From: CAYRHJ01 sp964424105
GTDB lineage: Bacteria; Planctomycetota; Phycisphaerae; UBA1845
Direction: 5' to 3'
NCBI GenBank assembly: GCA_964424105.1
Contig: CAYRHJ010000004.1
Span: 1 to 64,000 of the forward strand
Length of the DNA stretch: 64,000 nt
Shown: positions 16,714-25,399 of the stretch, in pieces
How the letters are laid out: every line of letters begins with the position of its first letter
Numbering within the stretch: the stretch's first letter is position 1
Notes under the pieces: model-generated
What the model was told of the DNA's origin: nothing
Database searches by the model: none
What the model saw: only the letters and a program-made list of their open reading frames with translations
Translations under genes and position numbers: made by a program

Positions 16714-17172
16714 TCAGCGCCGGATTTTTTTCTTGTGAACATGTTTGCGGGTCACATCGACGACGAATCCTTCCAGCGCTCGGCGCCCCAATAACATTCG
16801 ACAGCTCATGCGCTCCCGCCGAACCAGACTCATCTCGATACGCCGTCGATGTTTCCCGATGCGAACCATCGTCGAAACGACGTATCGTTCCTGTTGATGC
16901 CCCGTGCTGGAACGAACGCGCGTGATCCGCCGCAATTCGGCTTCGACGTGCACGCGGTCACCGGGATCGCCGCGGCGAGTCACCACGTAAAACTGTACGT
17001 GATTCTCGTTGACGCGGTGCACGCCTTCTACGTGGATGGCGCTGGTGCGCGCGCCGGTATCGATCTTCGCCTCCACGTTGGCGATTCCCCATTCCGGAAG
17101 GGACACGTGTTCCTGTCTGCCAATGACCGGCTTGTGCACCCTTTTGACAGTCCTCCAATCGTTGCGATCCAA
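16714..17172 (-). CDS. RimB-like retropepsin-type aspartic protease (PF05618 family)
   Basis: 152-residue protein with the KIDTGARTSAIHV motif (DTG at 38-40), the retropepsin active site, in the family once called ATP-dependent zinc protease. Family members lie next to rimK; in Pseudomonas the related RimB is encoded with RimK. The basic C-terminus (RKHVHKKKIRR) is striking. It is the first gene of the minus-strand operon protease, RimK-RCK_C, deacylase; the gap to rimK is 21 bases. Role inferred: proteolytic control or trimming of the RimK-modified product. Confidence 0.88.
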   Translation of the reverse strand: MDRNDWRTVKRVHKPVIGRQEHVSLPEWGIANVEAKIDTGARTSAIHVEGVHRVNENHVQFYVVTRRGDPGDRVHVEAELRRITRVRSSTGHQQERYVVSTMVRIGKHRRRIEMSLVRRERMSCRMLLGRRALEGFVVDVTRKHVHKKKIRR

Positions 17173-17354
17173 GTTCCCTGATCAGGGACCTCGACCCTGC
17201 GAATCGCACAAATCACGCGATTGCACCAACGAGAGTTCACATCGACTGATTTCGTGGCGACGCATCCATTCTCTTCGAATTTCGACGAAATGACAAGATG
17301 CGGGCCGGCGGGTGTTGCATCCAGGCTTGCCGATCGCTTAGTGTCTTACCCACC

Positions 17355-17963
17355 ATGCGTGTCGAAACAAGAAAGCTGATCCGTGTGAAATTCTCGCTCC
17401 TCCTCGGTTGGAGCCTCGCGGGATGCGCCGAGCAGACCACCCGATTTCACATCGTGGATTATCGTGATGCCCAACAAGTCGAACGATATTCCCAATCTTT
17501 CGACCAGTGCTACTATCGCCACGATCCCGCCGGAAATCTGGACGTCGTGATTCGGCGGTCTGCCAAATCGGATGACGGACAGCCGGTGACGCAGTTGATT
17601 CACATGCGCACGTTCTGGAGAGTTCAGCCGGGGCGGACGTACGCGGAGTCGTCGATGATCAACGCCACCGTCAGCTATCTGATTTCCAGTTGGTCGGTTG
17701 GGGCAGCATTTGAAGGCAGCGGTTTCCTTTCATTCAAGACCAACCGCCGCCGCGATCGCATCGACGGGCGACTGGAATTGTCGTTCTTGACGCCCCAACG
17801 TCGACTCGGTCAAGCCGACAAGCTCTTCGAAAGGGCGGAACTCAGTGGCGAATTCTCCGCGGAATTGGACGAGGCCAAGGTCGTTTCAATCCTGAATGAA
17901 ATGACCAGGCTCTTCGGGCCGCTGCCGGATTACATCCCGCCTGCGACCGATCCTGACTACTAA
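17355..17963 (+). CDS. Predicted lipoprotein of unknown function
   Basis: 202 residues from ATG 17355. A basic N-terminus, hydrophobic FSLLLGWSL and lipobox LAGC indicate processing and lipidation at Cys24. The mature part (CAEQTTRFHIVDY...) has no recognised domain; it contains alternating beta-like segments such as GRLELSFL and AELSGEFSAEL and ends TDPDY. Probably periplasmic and membrane-anchored. Convergent with the OPT transporter; 180 bases of divergent promoter space separate it from the protease/rimK operon. Confidence 0.65.
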   Translation: MRVETRKLIRVKFSLLLGWSLAGCAEQTTRFHIVDYRDAQQVERYSQSFDQCYYRHDPAGNLDVVIRRSAKSDDGQPVTQLIHMRTFWRVQPGRTYAESSMINATVSYLISSWSVGAAFEGSGFLSFKTNRRRDRIDGRLELSFLTPQRRLGQADKLFERAELSGEFSAELDEAKVVSILNEMTRLFGPLPDYIPPATDPDY

Positions 17964-18018
17964 CGGCTCCGCGGCGAACGACGCCTTGGGGGTTCGGAAT
18001 CAAAACCCAAAACCTCGT

Positions 18019-19992
18019 TCACGTTCGACAGCGTCGCGCGAAGAGCCACACCAACATGCCCAAAACACCCACGGCGGCCAGCGAAGGCAGCACCGCGTGC
18101 CATTCATGTCCGATCTGGAAGGGTAATGCCGGGCGTTCTTCGTGGCTGAACGATCGAGCAAACACCACCGCCGCGATCACGACGGCAAACAGCCCCTCGC
18201 CACCGACCAGCCCCGATCCGAACAAGATGCCGTTCTCGCGACGCGACGCCTTTTCCTCGTTTGAACGCCCCCGCCGTTCAACCCACCATCGCAAGGCTCC
18301 GCCCAGAAAAACCGGCGTCATCGTCGTTACCGGCAAATAAACTCCCACCGCGAATGGCAAAGAGGGAATGCGAAGTATTTCAGCGATGACCGCAATCCCG
18401 GCCCCGATTCCAACAAGCAGCCACGGCAGTTTGGCCTGAAGCACGCCCTCGATGACCAATTTCATCAACGTCGCTTGCGGTGCCGGAAGTTCGGTACTCC
18501 CGAAACCAAATGTGTGATCCAGCAACAACACAGCCATGCACACGAAAGTGGCCGACGTGAGCACACCGATCAATTCGCCCACTTGTTGATGGCGAGGCGT
18601 GGCGCCCAACAGGAATCCGGTTTTCAGATCCTGCGACGTGTCGCCTGAAATGGATGCGGCGATGGCCACCACGCACCCCACCGTCAATGCGGCGGCCATC
18701 CCGGTCGCGTCCGTCCAACCCATCATGCGAAAGACAACAGACGTCCCCAACAGCGACGCGATGGTCATGCCGCTCGTCGGGTTGGACGTCACGCCCACCA
18801 GGCCGACGATACGAGAGGCCACGGTCACGAAAAAGAATGAAAAAATCACCACCAGGACCGAGGCACACGCCCGAATCGGAAAACTGCTGATTTCACCGAA
18901 GATTTGCGGGATAAGCATCATGGCTAGCGCGATGGTCAGCGCGCCAATTCCCACGACTCGGAGCGGCAGATCACGATCCGTCCGCGGTTCGTCACCGCTT
19001 TGGCCCCCCATGCGGTCCTTGAGCTGCCTTGCACCGATTCGAAAGCTCTGCACCATGACCGGAATGCTACGAATCAGGGTAATCAGACCGGCCGTCGCCA
19101 CCGCACCAGCGCCGATATATCGAACATAACGATTCCACAGGTCGCCGGCTGACATGTCACGAATCAAGTGCACGATTTCCGGGTAGAACGGTTCGGTCCG
19201 ATCCGCCCCGATCATGGCCATAGCGGGAATGATCACCAACGACGACAACAACCCGCCTCCTACCATGACCGACGCAATCCGGGGACCGAGGATGAACCCC
19301 ACACCGAACAACGCCGACGACAGCTCCAAGCCAAGATGAGCTTTCGGCAGACCGGGAATGGCCATGCCGACCTTGTCCGGCAAGATTCTAAGCCAGCCGA
19401 AGACAAACTTGAAAACCGCCCCCACGCCGATGGCCAGGAATACATGACGCGCCTTGGCGCCGCCGACTTCGCTCGCCACCAGCACTTCCGCACAGGCGGT
19501 GCCCTCCGGATACGGCAGGTGCCCATGCTCCCGATCAATCAGAAACCTTCTTAACGGGATCATGAAGACCACGCCCAGCAGACCACCGCACATGGCCAAC
19601 AAAGTCATTTGGGCGAGCGAGGGGTCCATGTTCCACATGAAAAGCGCGGGCAGCGTGAAAATAATTCCGCTGGCCACCGAGCTGGATGCGGACCCCACGG
19701 TTTGCGAGAGATTGGCTTCTAGAATGGTGCCCTGCATCCCTAGGCCACGGAACGCACGAAAAGCCGCGACCGTCATGACCGCAACTGGAATGGACGTCGA
19801 AATGGTCAACCCAGCCCGCAGGCCCAGGTATGCGTTGGCGGCGCCGAACAAGATGCCGAATAGGATGCCAGGGATGATGGCCTTGGCGGTGAACTCTGCC
19901 AAGGTGCTCGAGGATGGCACGTAAGGTTCGTACTTTTCACCGGGTGCGAGCGGTTCATAGGCCAGCGGGGGCAACCCCTGATTTTCAGCCAT
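18019..19992 (-). CDS. OPT-family oligopeptide/metal-chelate transporter
   Basis: 657-residue multi-TM protein. Typical OPT features: N-terminal TLAEFTAKAIIPGILFG and GAANAYLGLRAGLTISTSIP, PYPEGTACAEVL, and TSNPTSGMTIASLLGTSVVF, with about 15 hydrophobic helices. The family imports di- to tetrapeptides or, in some members, metal chelates; bacterial specificity cannot be set from sequence. Start 19992 (MAENQGLPP) is preferred over 20007. Stands alone on the minus strand. Confidence 0.92.
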   Translation of the reverse strand: MAENQGLPPLAYEPLAPGEKYEPYVPSSSTLAEFTAKAIIPGILFGILFGAANAYLGLRAGLTISTSIPVAVMTVAAFRAFRGLGMQGTILEANLSQTVGSASSSVASGIIFTLPALFMWNMDPSLAQMTLLAMCGGLLGVVFMIPLRRFLIDREHGHLPYPEGTACAEVLVASEVGGAKARHVFLAIGVGAVFKFVFGWLRILPDKVGMAIPGLPKAHLGLELSSALFGVGFILGPRIASVMVGGGLLSSLVIIPAMAMIGADRTEPFYPEIVHLIRDMSAGDLWNRYVRYIGAGAVATAGLITLIRSIPVMVQSFRIGARQLKDRMGGQSGDEPRTDRDLPLRVVGIGALTIALAMMLIPQIFGEISSFPIRACASVLVVIFSFFFVTVASRIVGLVGVTSNPTSGMTIASLLGTSVVFRMMGWTDATGMAAALTVGCVVAIAASISGDTSQDLKTGFLLGATPRHQQVGELIGVLTSATFVCMAVLLLDHTFGFGSTELPAPQATLMKLVIEGVLQAKLPWLLVGIGAGIAVIAEILRIPSLPFAVGVYLPVTTMTPVFLGGALRWWVERRGRSNEEKASRRENGILFGSGLVGGEGLFAVVIAAVVFARSFSHEERPALPFQIGHEWHAVLPSLAAVGVLGMLVWLFARRCRT

Positions 19993-20127
19993 CGCGTCTC
20001 CCGTCAATCACTTTCCTGGGCACGCATGGTATGCCATTGGCCTCGTCCGACAAGTCCTATTGCTCTGTCAACGCCAAACCCGCGTGTTCTGGGTTGAATC
20101 GGAACCCGCGCCAAGCGTCGCGCAAAA

Positions 20128-20157
20128 CCGCTCCCACACAGTCGCGGCTCTGTTAAG
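20128..20157 (-). repeat. Short form of the dispersed repeat
   Basis: CCGCTCCCACACAGTCGCGG then CTCTGTTAAG. It shares the CCGCTCCC...GTCGCGGCTC ends of the long element but lacks about 95 internal bases. The TGTTAA flank is also beside the copy at 22532 and at 4131. The rest of the 20008-20255 intergenic region has nothing recognisable. Confidence 0.7.
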
Positions 20158-20255
20158 ATGCAATCTGTATGACGCAATACAATAGATAATATTGAAACGT
20201 CGTCGCGTGGCATGAACGATCCATCGCGGGCGCCGGCGGTTGATCCGCCCATGAA

Positions 20256-22343
20256 TCAAGCGACCGCGGGAAAGTAGAGCCGGAACTCAGTGCCTTGGCC
20301 TGGCTCGCTCTCGACGTCGATGTGCCCGCCGGCTTGTTCGACGATGCCGTAAACGATCGACAATCCCAGCCCCGTTCCTTTGTCGACCTGCTTGGTCGTG
20401 AAGAAAGGCTCGAAAACGCGCTGGAGCGTCGCGTCATCCATCCCCACACCCGTGTCTCGAACGCTCAACATCACGTACGAGCCGGGTTTGGCATGGGCCC
20501 AAGCGGCGACTTGCCGTTCGTTCAGTTCAACGCTCGACGTTCGAATGGTCACGATGCCGGATCCCTCGATGGCATCACGGGCGTTGAGCAGCAAGTTCAG
20601 CACGACCTGCTCAAGGAGTCCGGAGTCGATCTTACATCGCTTCAATTTCGAGTCGCAGTGCACTTCGATTTGGATATCCCGGCTGATGAGGCTGCCGAGA
20701 ATCTTGTGCGTGTCACGAACCACGTCGTTTAGGCTGACGGCGTGGGCCTTCCACGTTGTCACCCGTCCGAAGGCCAGTAGTTTTTGAACGAGGGCTTTGC
20801 CTCGTTCCACGGAAGTTTGAATCAATGCGAGAGCGGATTCGACGCGTTGGTGTGCCTCTCGGCCACTCTTTCTCGAGGCAGACTGCGCCAGTTGGGTGTT
20901 CCCCAGGATGACCATCAGCAGGCTGTTGACGTCGTGCGCGACTCCCGCGGCCAACTCGCCGACCGCCTGCATTTTCTGCGCGCTTCGCAGTTGTGTTTCA
21001 AGATGTTTCTTGGCTTCTTCAGCCTGCTTTCTCGCGGTTATGTCCTGTGCGATGCCCACGACCTGATAGACGTCGCTGACCAGGTTGCAAAGCGGGTAGC
21101 CGCGATCGCGAATCCAGCGGGATTGCCCGTCGGGTCGAACGATCCGATACTCTTCGTCGTATCGCCCCGTATCCTCGATGGCCGCAATGGAAGCCTTGAC
21201 GCGCTGCCGGTCGGCCTCATGAATGGCGTCCGCCCAGGCCAAGGGATTTTCATACAGGTGCTTCACCGATTGCCCCCAGATGCGTTCGTAGGCCGCGCTG
21301 GCGTACAAAATCCGTTGGTGCTTGGTGTCCGTGATCCACACCACGTCTTCAATGGTATTGGCGATCTGATCAAAGCGCACCTGCGTCTGGCGAAGGTCGT
21401 CCTCCATGTGTTTACGCTCTGTGATGTCTCGGGCGCTGACGATGACGCCGGTGACGTCGCCGTCTTCACTCACGTAGGGACTGAAAACGACGTCCATGAA
21501 TCGTTCTCCACGCCCACCGAATCGCAACCAGTCTTGAAATCGCGAAGGATGGCCTGCTAAACACCGATCCAGCAGAGGCTTGATGATCCGCTTGAATATT
21601 TCGACACCGAAAAGATCGGAAATCGGGTGTCCCACGATCTGATTTGGAGGCCGGCCATGGGCGTCGGAATAGGAATGGCTTACGGCTCGATAAACGTAGT
21701 TTGCGTCTACGAAGGACATGAGGTCCGGGCTGGCAGAAACGATGTGCCGGTAGATGCTCAACTCGTCATTCGCTTTCCGTTCCGCGGTCACGTCCGAGAC
21801 CATCAGGTTGACGCCGATGACGGTTCCGTCGGCCAGCTTGACGGGTAGAAAGCTGCTGGACCAGACTCCTTCGTCGCCGGCGGTCGCTCCCCGTTCGCCA
21901 CGAATATCGAAATTCAATACGGGCTTTGCGGTATTGAGCGCTCGCGAGATAACCGGCATGATCTGATCGGCCAGGGCCGGAAGAACATCATCCAAGCGAC
22001 GACCGATGTGCTTCTTCGGCACACAACCGGTGATCGATGCGAAGAGTTGGTTCAGACGGGCGATGCGCAGGTCGGTATCAACGAAGCACAAACCAACGGG
22101 CGCCGTGTCATACAGACTGTCGAGTTCTGCCGAGGGATGACGGGTGTCAACGGCGGGTTCTGCGCGACGCGGAGTCGGTGCGGTGCATTGACGAGGGCCG
22201 GCGGTCTTGCGCCGAGCCTTCTTGGGTGATTTAAGCGTCGACTTGAGTTTCTTGACCACGGAGCACCCCTTGAATTGCGCCCCTATTTCAAGTTGATGCG
22301 CAGACGACCCGTGCGCCGCACGCCCCTGTTCTACCTGTGCCAT
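20256..22343 (-). CDS. PAS-domain sensor histidine kinase (NtrB-like core)
   Basis: 695 residues, soluble: no TM helix. A basic N-terminal region is followed by three PAS modules at about 75-190, 195-310 and 320-440, each ending in a PAC-like DVTAERK, DITERKH or DITARKQ. The transmitter has the H-box AAGVAHDVNSLL, N-box NLLLNARDAI, G1 DTGVGMDD, F-box FEPFFTTK and G2 GTGLGLSIVYG. The HDVN-type H-box is like that of the NtrB class. Stimulus is unknown; no response regulator or receiver domain is encoded in the window, so it is an orphan kinase. Confidence 0.93.
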   Translation of the reverse strand: MAQVEQGRAAHGSSAHQLEIGAQFKGCSVVKKLKSTLKSPKKARRKTAGPRQCTAPTPRRAEPAVDTRHPSAELDSLYDTAPVGLCFVDTDLRIARLNQLFASITGCVPKKHIGRRLDDVLPALADQIMPVISRALNTAKPVLNFDIRGERGATAGDEGVWSSSFLPVKLADGTVIGVNLMVSDVTAERKANDELSIYRHIVSASPDLMSFVDANYVYRAVSHSYSDAHGRPPNQIVGHPISDLFGVEIFKRIIKPLLDRCLAGHPSRFQDWLRFGGRGERFMDVVFSPYVSEDGDVTGVIVSARDITERKHMEDDLRQTQVRFDQIANTIEDVVWITDTKHQRILYASAAYERIWGQSVKHLYENPLAWADAIHEADRQRVKASIAAIEDTGRYDEEYRIVRPDGQSRWIRDRGYPLCNLVSDVYQVVGIAQDITARKQAEEAKKHLETQLRSAQKMQAVGELAAGVAHDVNSLLMVILGNTQLAQSASRKSGREAHQRVESALALIQTSVERGKALVQKLLAFGRVTTWKAHAVSLNDVVRDTHKILGSLISRDIQIEVHCDSKLKRCKIDSGLLEQVVLNLLLNARDAIEGSGIVTIRTSSVELNERQVAAWAHAKPGSYVMLSVRDTGVGMDDATLQRVFEPFFTTKQVDKGTGLGLSIVYGIVEQAGGHIDVESEPGQGTEFRLYFPAVA

Positions 22344-22531
22344 GCTTCCGTTAGAATGTAATCGCGGAAAGAACGAGCATCAAGTCGAGACTCGTCATGG
22401 CCCGACCCCGCTCCCATCGTGCAATTTCTTGAAACCAGACGTTTGACCAGACGATTGGTAAATCGATGATTTGCGGCCGATACTATAGATCGCGTCTCGT
22501 CATTCCTATCGATGTTTGAACGGTTAATTAA

Positions 22532-22649
22532 CAGAGCCGCGACCCTGGACGCGACCAAGGCGGGAGCGTCCAGTATGGCAAACGAACGACGAAGTCCGTA
22601 GTGCTCGAACCGCGCCACTCCCACCCGAAAACACCTGTTCAGGGAGCGG
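22532..22649 (+). repeat. Long dispersed repeat, copy C (118 bp)
   Basis: Same length and same end sequences as copies A and B. The first ~49 bases, including the hairpin, are identical to copy A; the middle is diverged; the last CTGTTCAGGGAGCGG is identical. It sits in the 354-bp intergenic region 22344-22697 between the histidine kinase start and the end of the glycosyltransferase; no gene is seen there. Confidence 0.8.
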
Positions 22650-22697
22650 AATTTCGCTGATTGCCGCCTCGATCGCATTAATCAAGCTATTCAATGA

Positions 22698-24341
22698 TCA
22701 ATAATTGTTATGGGGCGGGACGCGGATGATGCGAATTTCCGATTCCGCGGGCGTGCCCGGAGTGTTTGCCCGTACGACCCACGGCAACCGATTGGGGATG
22801 GTCTCGACTATGGTGGCCCGACGTTCCGAAAGCCAGTTTTGCAACGGTTCGTCGTGCACGTGAAGGTCGTCAACGATGCACGTCAGCTCACCCCGCCAAC
22901 GCGGATTGTCAAAACGAAATCCCGGCGACCACACCGGCACGACGGCGTTTCCCGCTGACAGGGCCGACAAGAGATAGAACCGCATGGGGTCGCGACAGGC
23001 CAGCAACACGGGTCCATCCTTCAAATTCGATTCAGCCCAGCGTGAAGCCGCGACTCGATACCCGTCGGTCGATGCGCCCGCTGATCCGTTCAGTATCCAT
23101 AGACTGCCCAGGCACGCGAATCCGGCCACCGAACAGGGAATCCAATTGCGTTTCCGGCTGATGACTCCGGTCAGCGTTCCCAGGCCACGAGCAGCCAACA
23201 CCGCCACCGCCCATGCTAACGGTAGATACAGGCGGGGATAGGGCGAATACCAGGGCACAGCCGCAAGCCACACCGACGTCCAAGCCAGCAACAATCGATC
23301 GAACCGCGTCGCCCCTCGTGCGCATGAAATCATCCCCACAACGGCCAGTGGCCAAATTGGCCAGGGTGTCAACTCTGCCAGACATCGAATCAGGAAGACG
23401 TAATTTCGATATAGGTCGGCGCTCAAAAACCCACGCCGATGGGTGACGAACGATTGCAATCCGATGTCCTGTGAAATGACCAGCACGCTCGGAATCACGC
23501 ACACCATCGACAGAATCGTCACGACAACCAGCCCGCCCGCGTCAAAACGCAGACCCGTCTTGTCCGCACGGTCGCGATGAATGCGATCCCCGCCATTATC
23601 TATTTCAGATTCCTGTGCCGCGACTTCGGCCGTTCGGGGAGTGGTCGTGTCCGGTCGCGGCCATTGCTGACCGGCATCGCGCGTCCGCCGTCCGTTCGTC
23701 ACCAATCGTTCGATCAGCAGCGTCAATCCAATAATCACAAGCGGCATGAAACCGTGATATTTTGTGTTCCAGCACAACCCCACCGTGATTCCCGTGGCCA
23801 CGAACCACCAACCAGACCCTCGACGACTCGCCAACGAGAACGACAGAATCGAAAGAACAGCCAACATCAGAAAAAGCCCGTCGGACAACACCAATCGACT
23901 GAATACGAGGTGATACGGTGTCAAGGCCAAGAACAAAGCGGCCACGACGGCCTGCAAGGAATCTCCCGTCAACAGTTTGACGAGCATGGCTGTTGCGGCC
24001 AATGTCACCATGCCGGCACACAACGGCACGAGCATCGCCACCCAATCCGCGATTCCAATTAATCGAAACGCAGCTCCTAGAACGAGAAACGGAAGCGGCG
24101 GGCCAATGATGGGGCTGAACCCGCCCTCCAGGATGGCTTGGTCGAAGGGCATGACGGCCAACGCCAACCCACCGCAGGCGTACGCTCCCTCGTCGAAGTG
24201 AACCAAGCCTCCAAGACCGAAATCGCGGGCGTGCAGCGCGACGAAGCTTAACTCCACGAGCAGCAGCGCGATGGCCAAGCCGAGTTTCAAGCCCCGCCGC
24301 CCTGTCTTCAAAGATGTTTCAATTGGCATTGCGGCTGGCAT
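22698..24341 (-). CDS. GT39/PMT_2-family membrane glycosyltransferase
   Basis: 547-residue membrane protein with about 11-12 TM helices. The acidic motif VHFDEGAYA in the first periplasmic loop, SPIIGPPLPFLVLG, RLVLSDGLF and LCWNTKYHGF are typical of dolichyl/polyprenyl-phosphate mannose glycosyltransferases (ArnT/PMT_2 type). It would transfer a sugar from a lipid-linked donor to lipid or protein on the outer face of the membrane. A polar cytoplasmic insert of about 50 residues (GRRTRDAGQQWPRPDTTT...) near residues 225-275 is odd. A start at the fifth codon (MPIETSLK) is possible. Confidence 0.85.
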   Translation of the reverse strand: MPAAMPIETSLKTGRRGLKLGLAIALLLVELSFVALHARDFGLGGLVHFDEGAYACGGLALAVMPFDQAILEGGFSPIIGPPLPFLVLGAAFRLIGIADWVAMLVPLCAGMVTLAATAMLVKLLTGDSLQAVVAALFLALTPYHLVFSRLVLSDGLFLMLAVLSILSFSLASRRGSGWWFVATGITVGLCWNTKYHGFMPLVIIGLTLLIERLVTNGRRTRDAGQQWPRPDTTTPRTAEVAAQESEIDNGGDRIHRDRADKTGLRFDAGGLVVVTILSMVCVIPSVLVISQDIGLQSFVTHRRGFLSADLYRNYVFLIRCLAELTPWPIWPLAVVGMISCARGATRFDRLLLAWTSVWLAAVPWYSPYPRLYLPLAWAVAVLAARGLGTLTGVISRKRNWIPCSVAGFACLGSLWILNGSAGASTDGYRVAASRWAESNLKDGPVLLACRDPMRFYLLSALSAGNAVVPVWSPGFRFDNPRWRGELTCIVDDLHVHDEPLQNWLSERRATIVETIPNRLPWVVRANTPGTPAESEIRIIRVPPHNNY

Positions 24342-24408
24342 TTCACGGACGCAACATCGGCATGGGCCATGAATTGGACAACGCCATCATGGCGCACCCT
24401 CAGCCATC

Positions 24409-25167
24409 TCATCCATTCGTCAAAGCGATACCCATCGCGCTAAATTGTTTCGCCGCGGTTCTCGCCCAATCGCGATTGGCGGCGGGGCTGGCAGGGCTGG
24501 GGTGCAGGATTTTTCCAATCATCACCGAATCGCCATCCAAAGCCGCCGCCGCCCGTTTTTCCGCAAACGCTCCCACACCGATCACGTGGCTCGGCGAAAG
24601 CACTTTTACCAGTGCCCGCAAGGCCCGATCGCAAACATCTTCCAACGCAGCCCGCTCCGGTGCGGGTAATTTATCGGGCGTCAGATTGCGACCGCCGTCA
24701 TCCAAAAACGCCAGCGGACAATAGTTGGCCACGAAAAATTTCTCGAAAAAACGTCTGGGGGTTCCAAATGTATCACGTGCCCAGCCCCACAGTCGCGCTC
24801 CACTCACCTCGCTGCGCGGACACGCGAACCCCAACACGGGCCGCTTGGGATGTTCAATCGCAGGCCTGCCGATGGGGCCTTCGATGCCCAGCCAATCTCG
24901 CGCGGATCGAACCTCGCCAAACGGCACGCCGGTCTGGGCCATTCCCCATGGTCCGGGGTTCATGCCCAGCAACAGGATCCGCCGCGAACCATTCCCGTAC
25001 AATCGAAGGTAATGCTCGTGCGTTGATCGGGCGTATTCCAGCGGATGATAGACGACCGAAACCGGATGCGTGAAGGTGAGCTTGGCTACGTCACGAGCCA
25101 ATTTGCGACTCGTTGCCACCAGGTCGGCAGAAACTCCTGCTTTCAAACTTGTCGAGCATCGTTTCAT
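24409..25167 (-). CDS. SMUG1-type single-strand-selective uracil-DNA glycosylase
   Basis: About 252 residues from ATG 25167. Base-excision repair enzyme removing uracil and related bases. The motif-1 segment LGMNPGPWGMAQTGVPFGEV, the NYCPLAF segment and motif 2 HPSPASPAAN match the SMUG1/family 3 signatures; the N in GMNPGP is the general catalytic position. The longer start at 25239 would include an extra 24 residues of low plausibility and run close to the repeat at 25243-25268. No neighbouring repair gene. Confidence 0.9.
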   Translation of the reverse strand: MKRCSTSLKAGVSADLVATSRKLARDVAKLTFTHPVSVVYHPLEYARSTHEHYLRLYGNGSRRILLLGMNPGPWGMAQTGVPFGEVRSARDWLGIEGPIGRPAIEHPKRPVLGFACPRSEVSGARLWGWARDTFGTPRRFFEKFFVANYCPLAFLDDGGRNLTPDKLPAPERAALEDVCDRALRALVKVLSPSHVIGVGAFAEKRAAAALDGDSVMIGKILHPSPASPAANRDWARTAAKQFSAMGIALTNG

Positions 25168-25242
25168 CGGTGCGGAAAGAATATCACGCGACTCGTCCAG
25201 GTAAAACCGGCGCCGACCCTGCCTCAACCGTGATCGCATCTT

Positions 25243-25268
25243 GCCGAGCCGCGACCGTGAGGGAGCGG
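25243..25268 (+). repeat. Short form of the dispersed repeat
   Basis: A 26-base block running GCCGAGCCGCGACC to GAGGGAGCGG, identical over all 26 bases to 44203-44228. It has the two end sequences of the 118-bp element directly joined. The remaining part of 25168-25399 has nothing recognisable. Confidence 0.8.
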
Positions 25269-25399
25269 ACTACCTTTCAAATCGAATGGCAGGTTAGCCA
25301 TAGTGTTTGGCGCACGTATGAATTCATTTCAATTCGGGAGGACTTGACTTCGTCGGCCTTCCCCAATCGATTTCAATGGACGAGACCATCTGAAAAACA

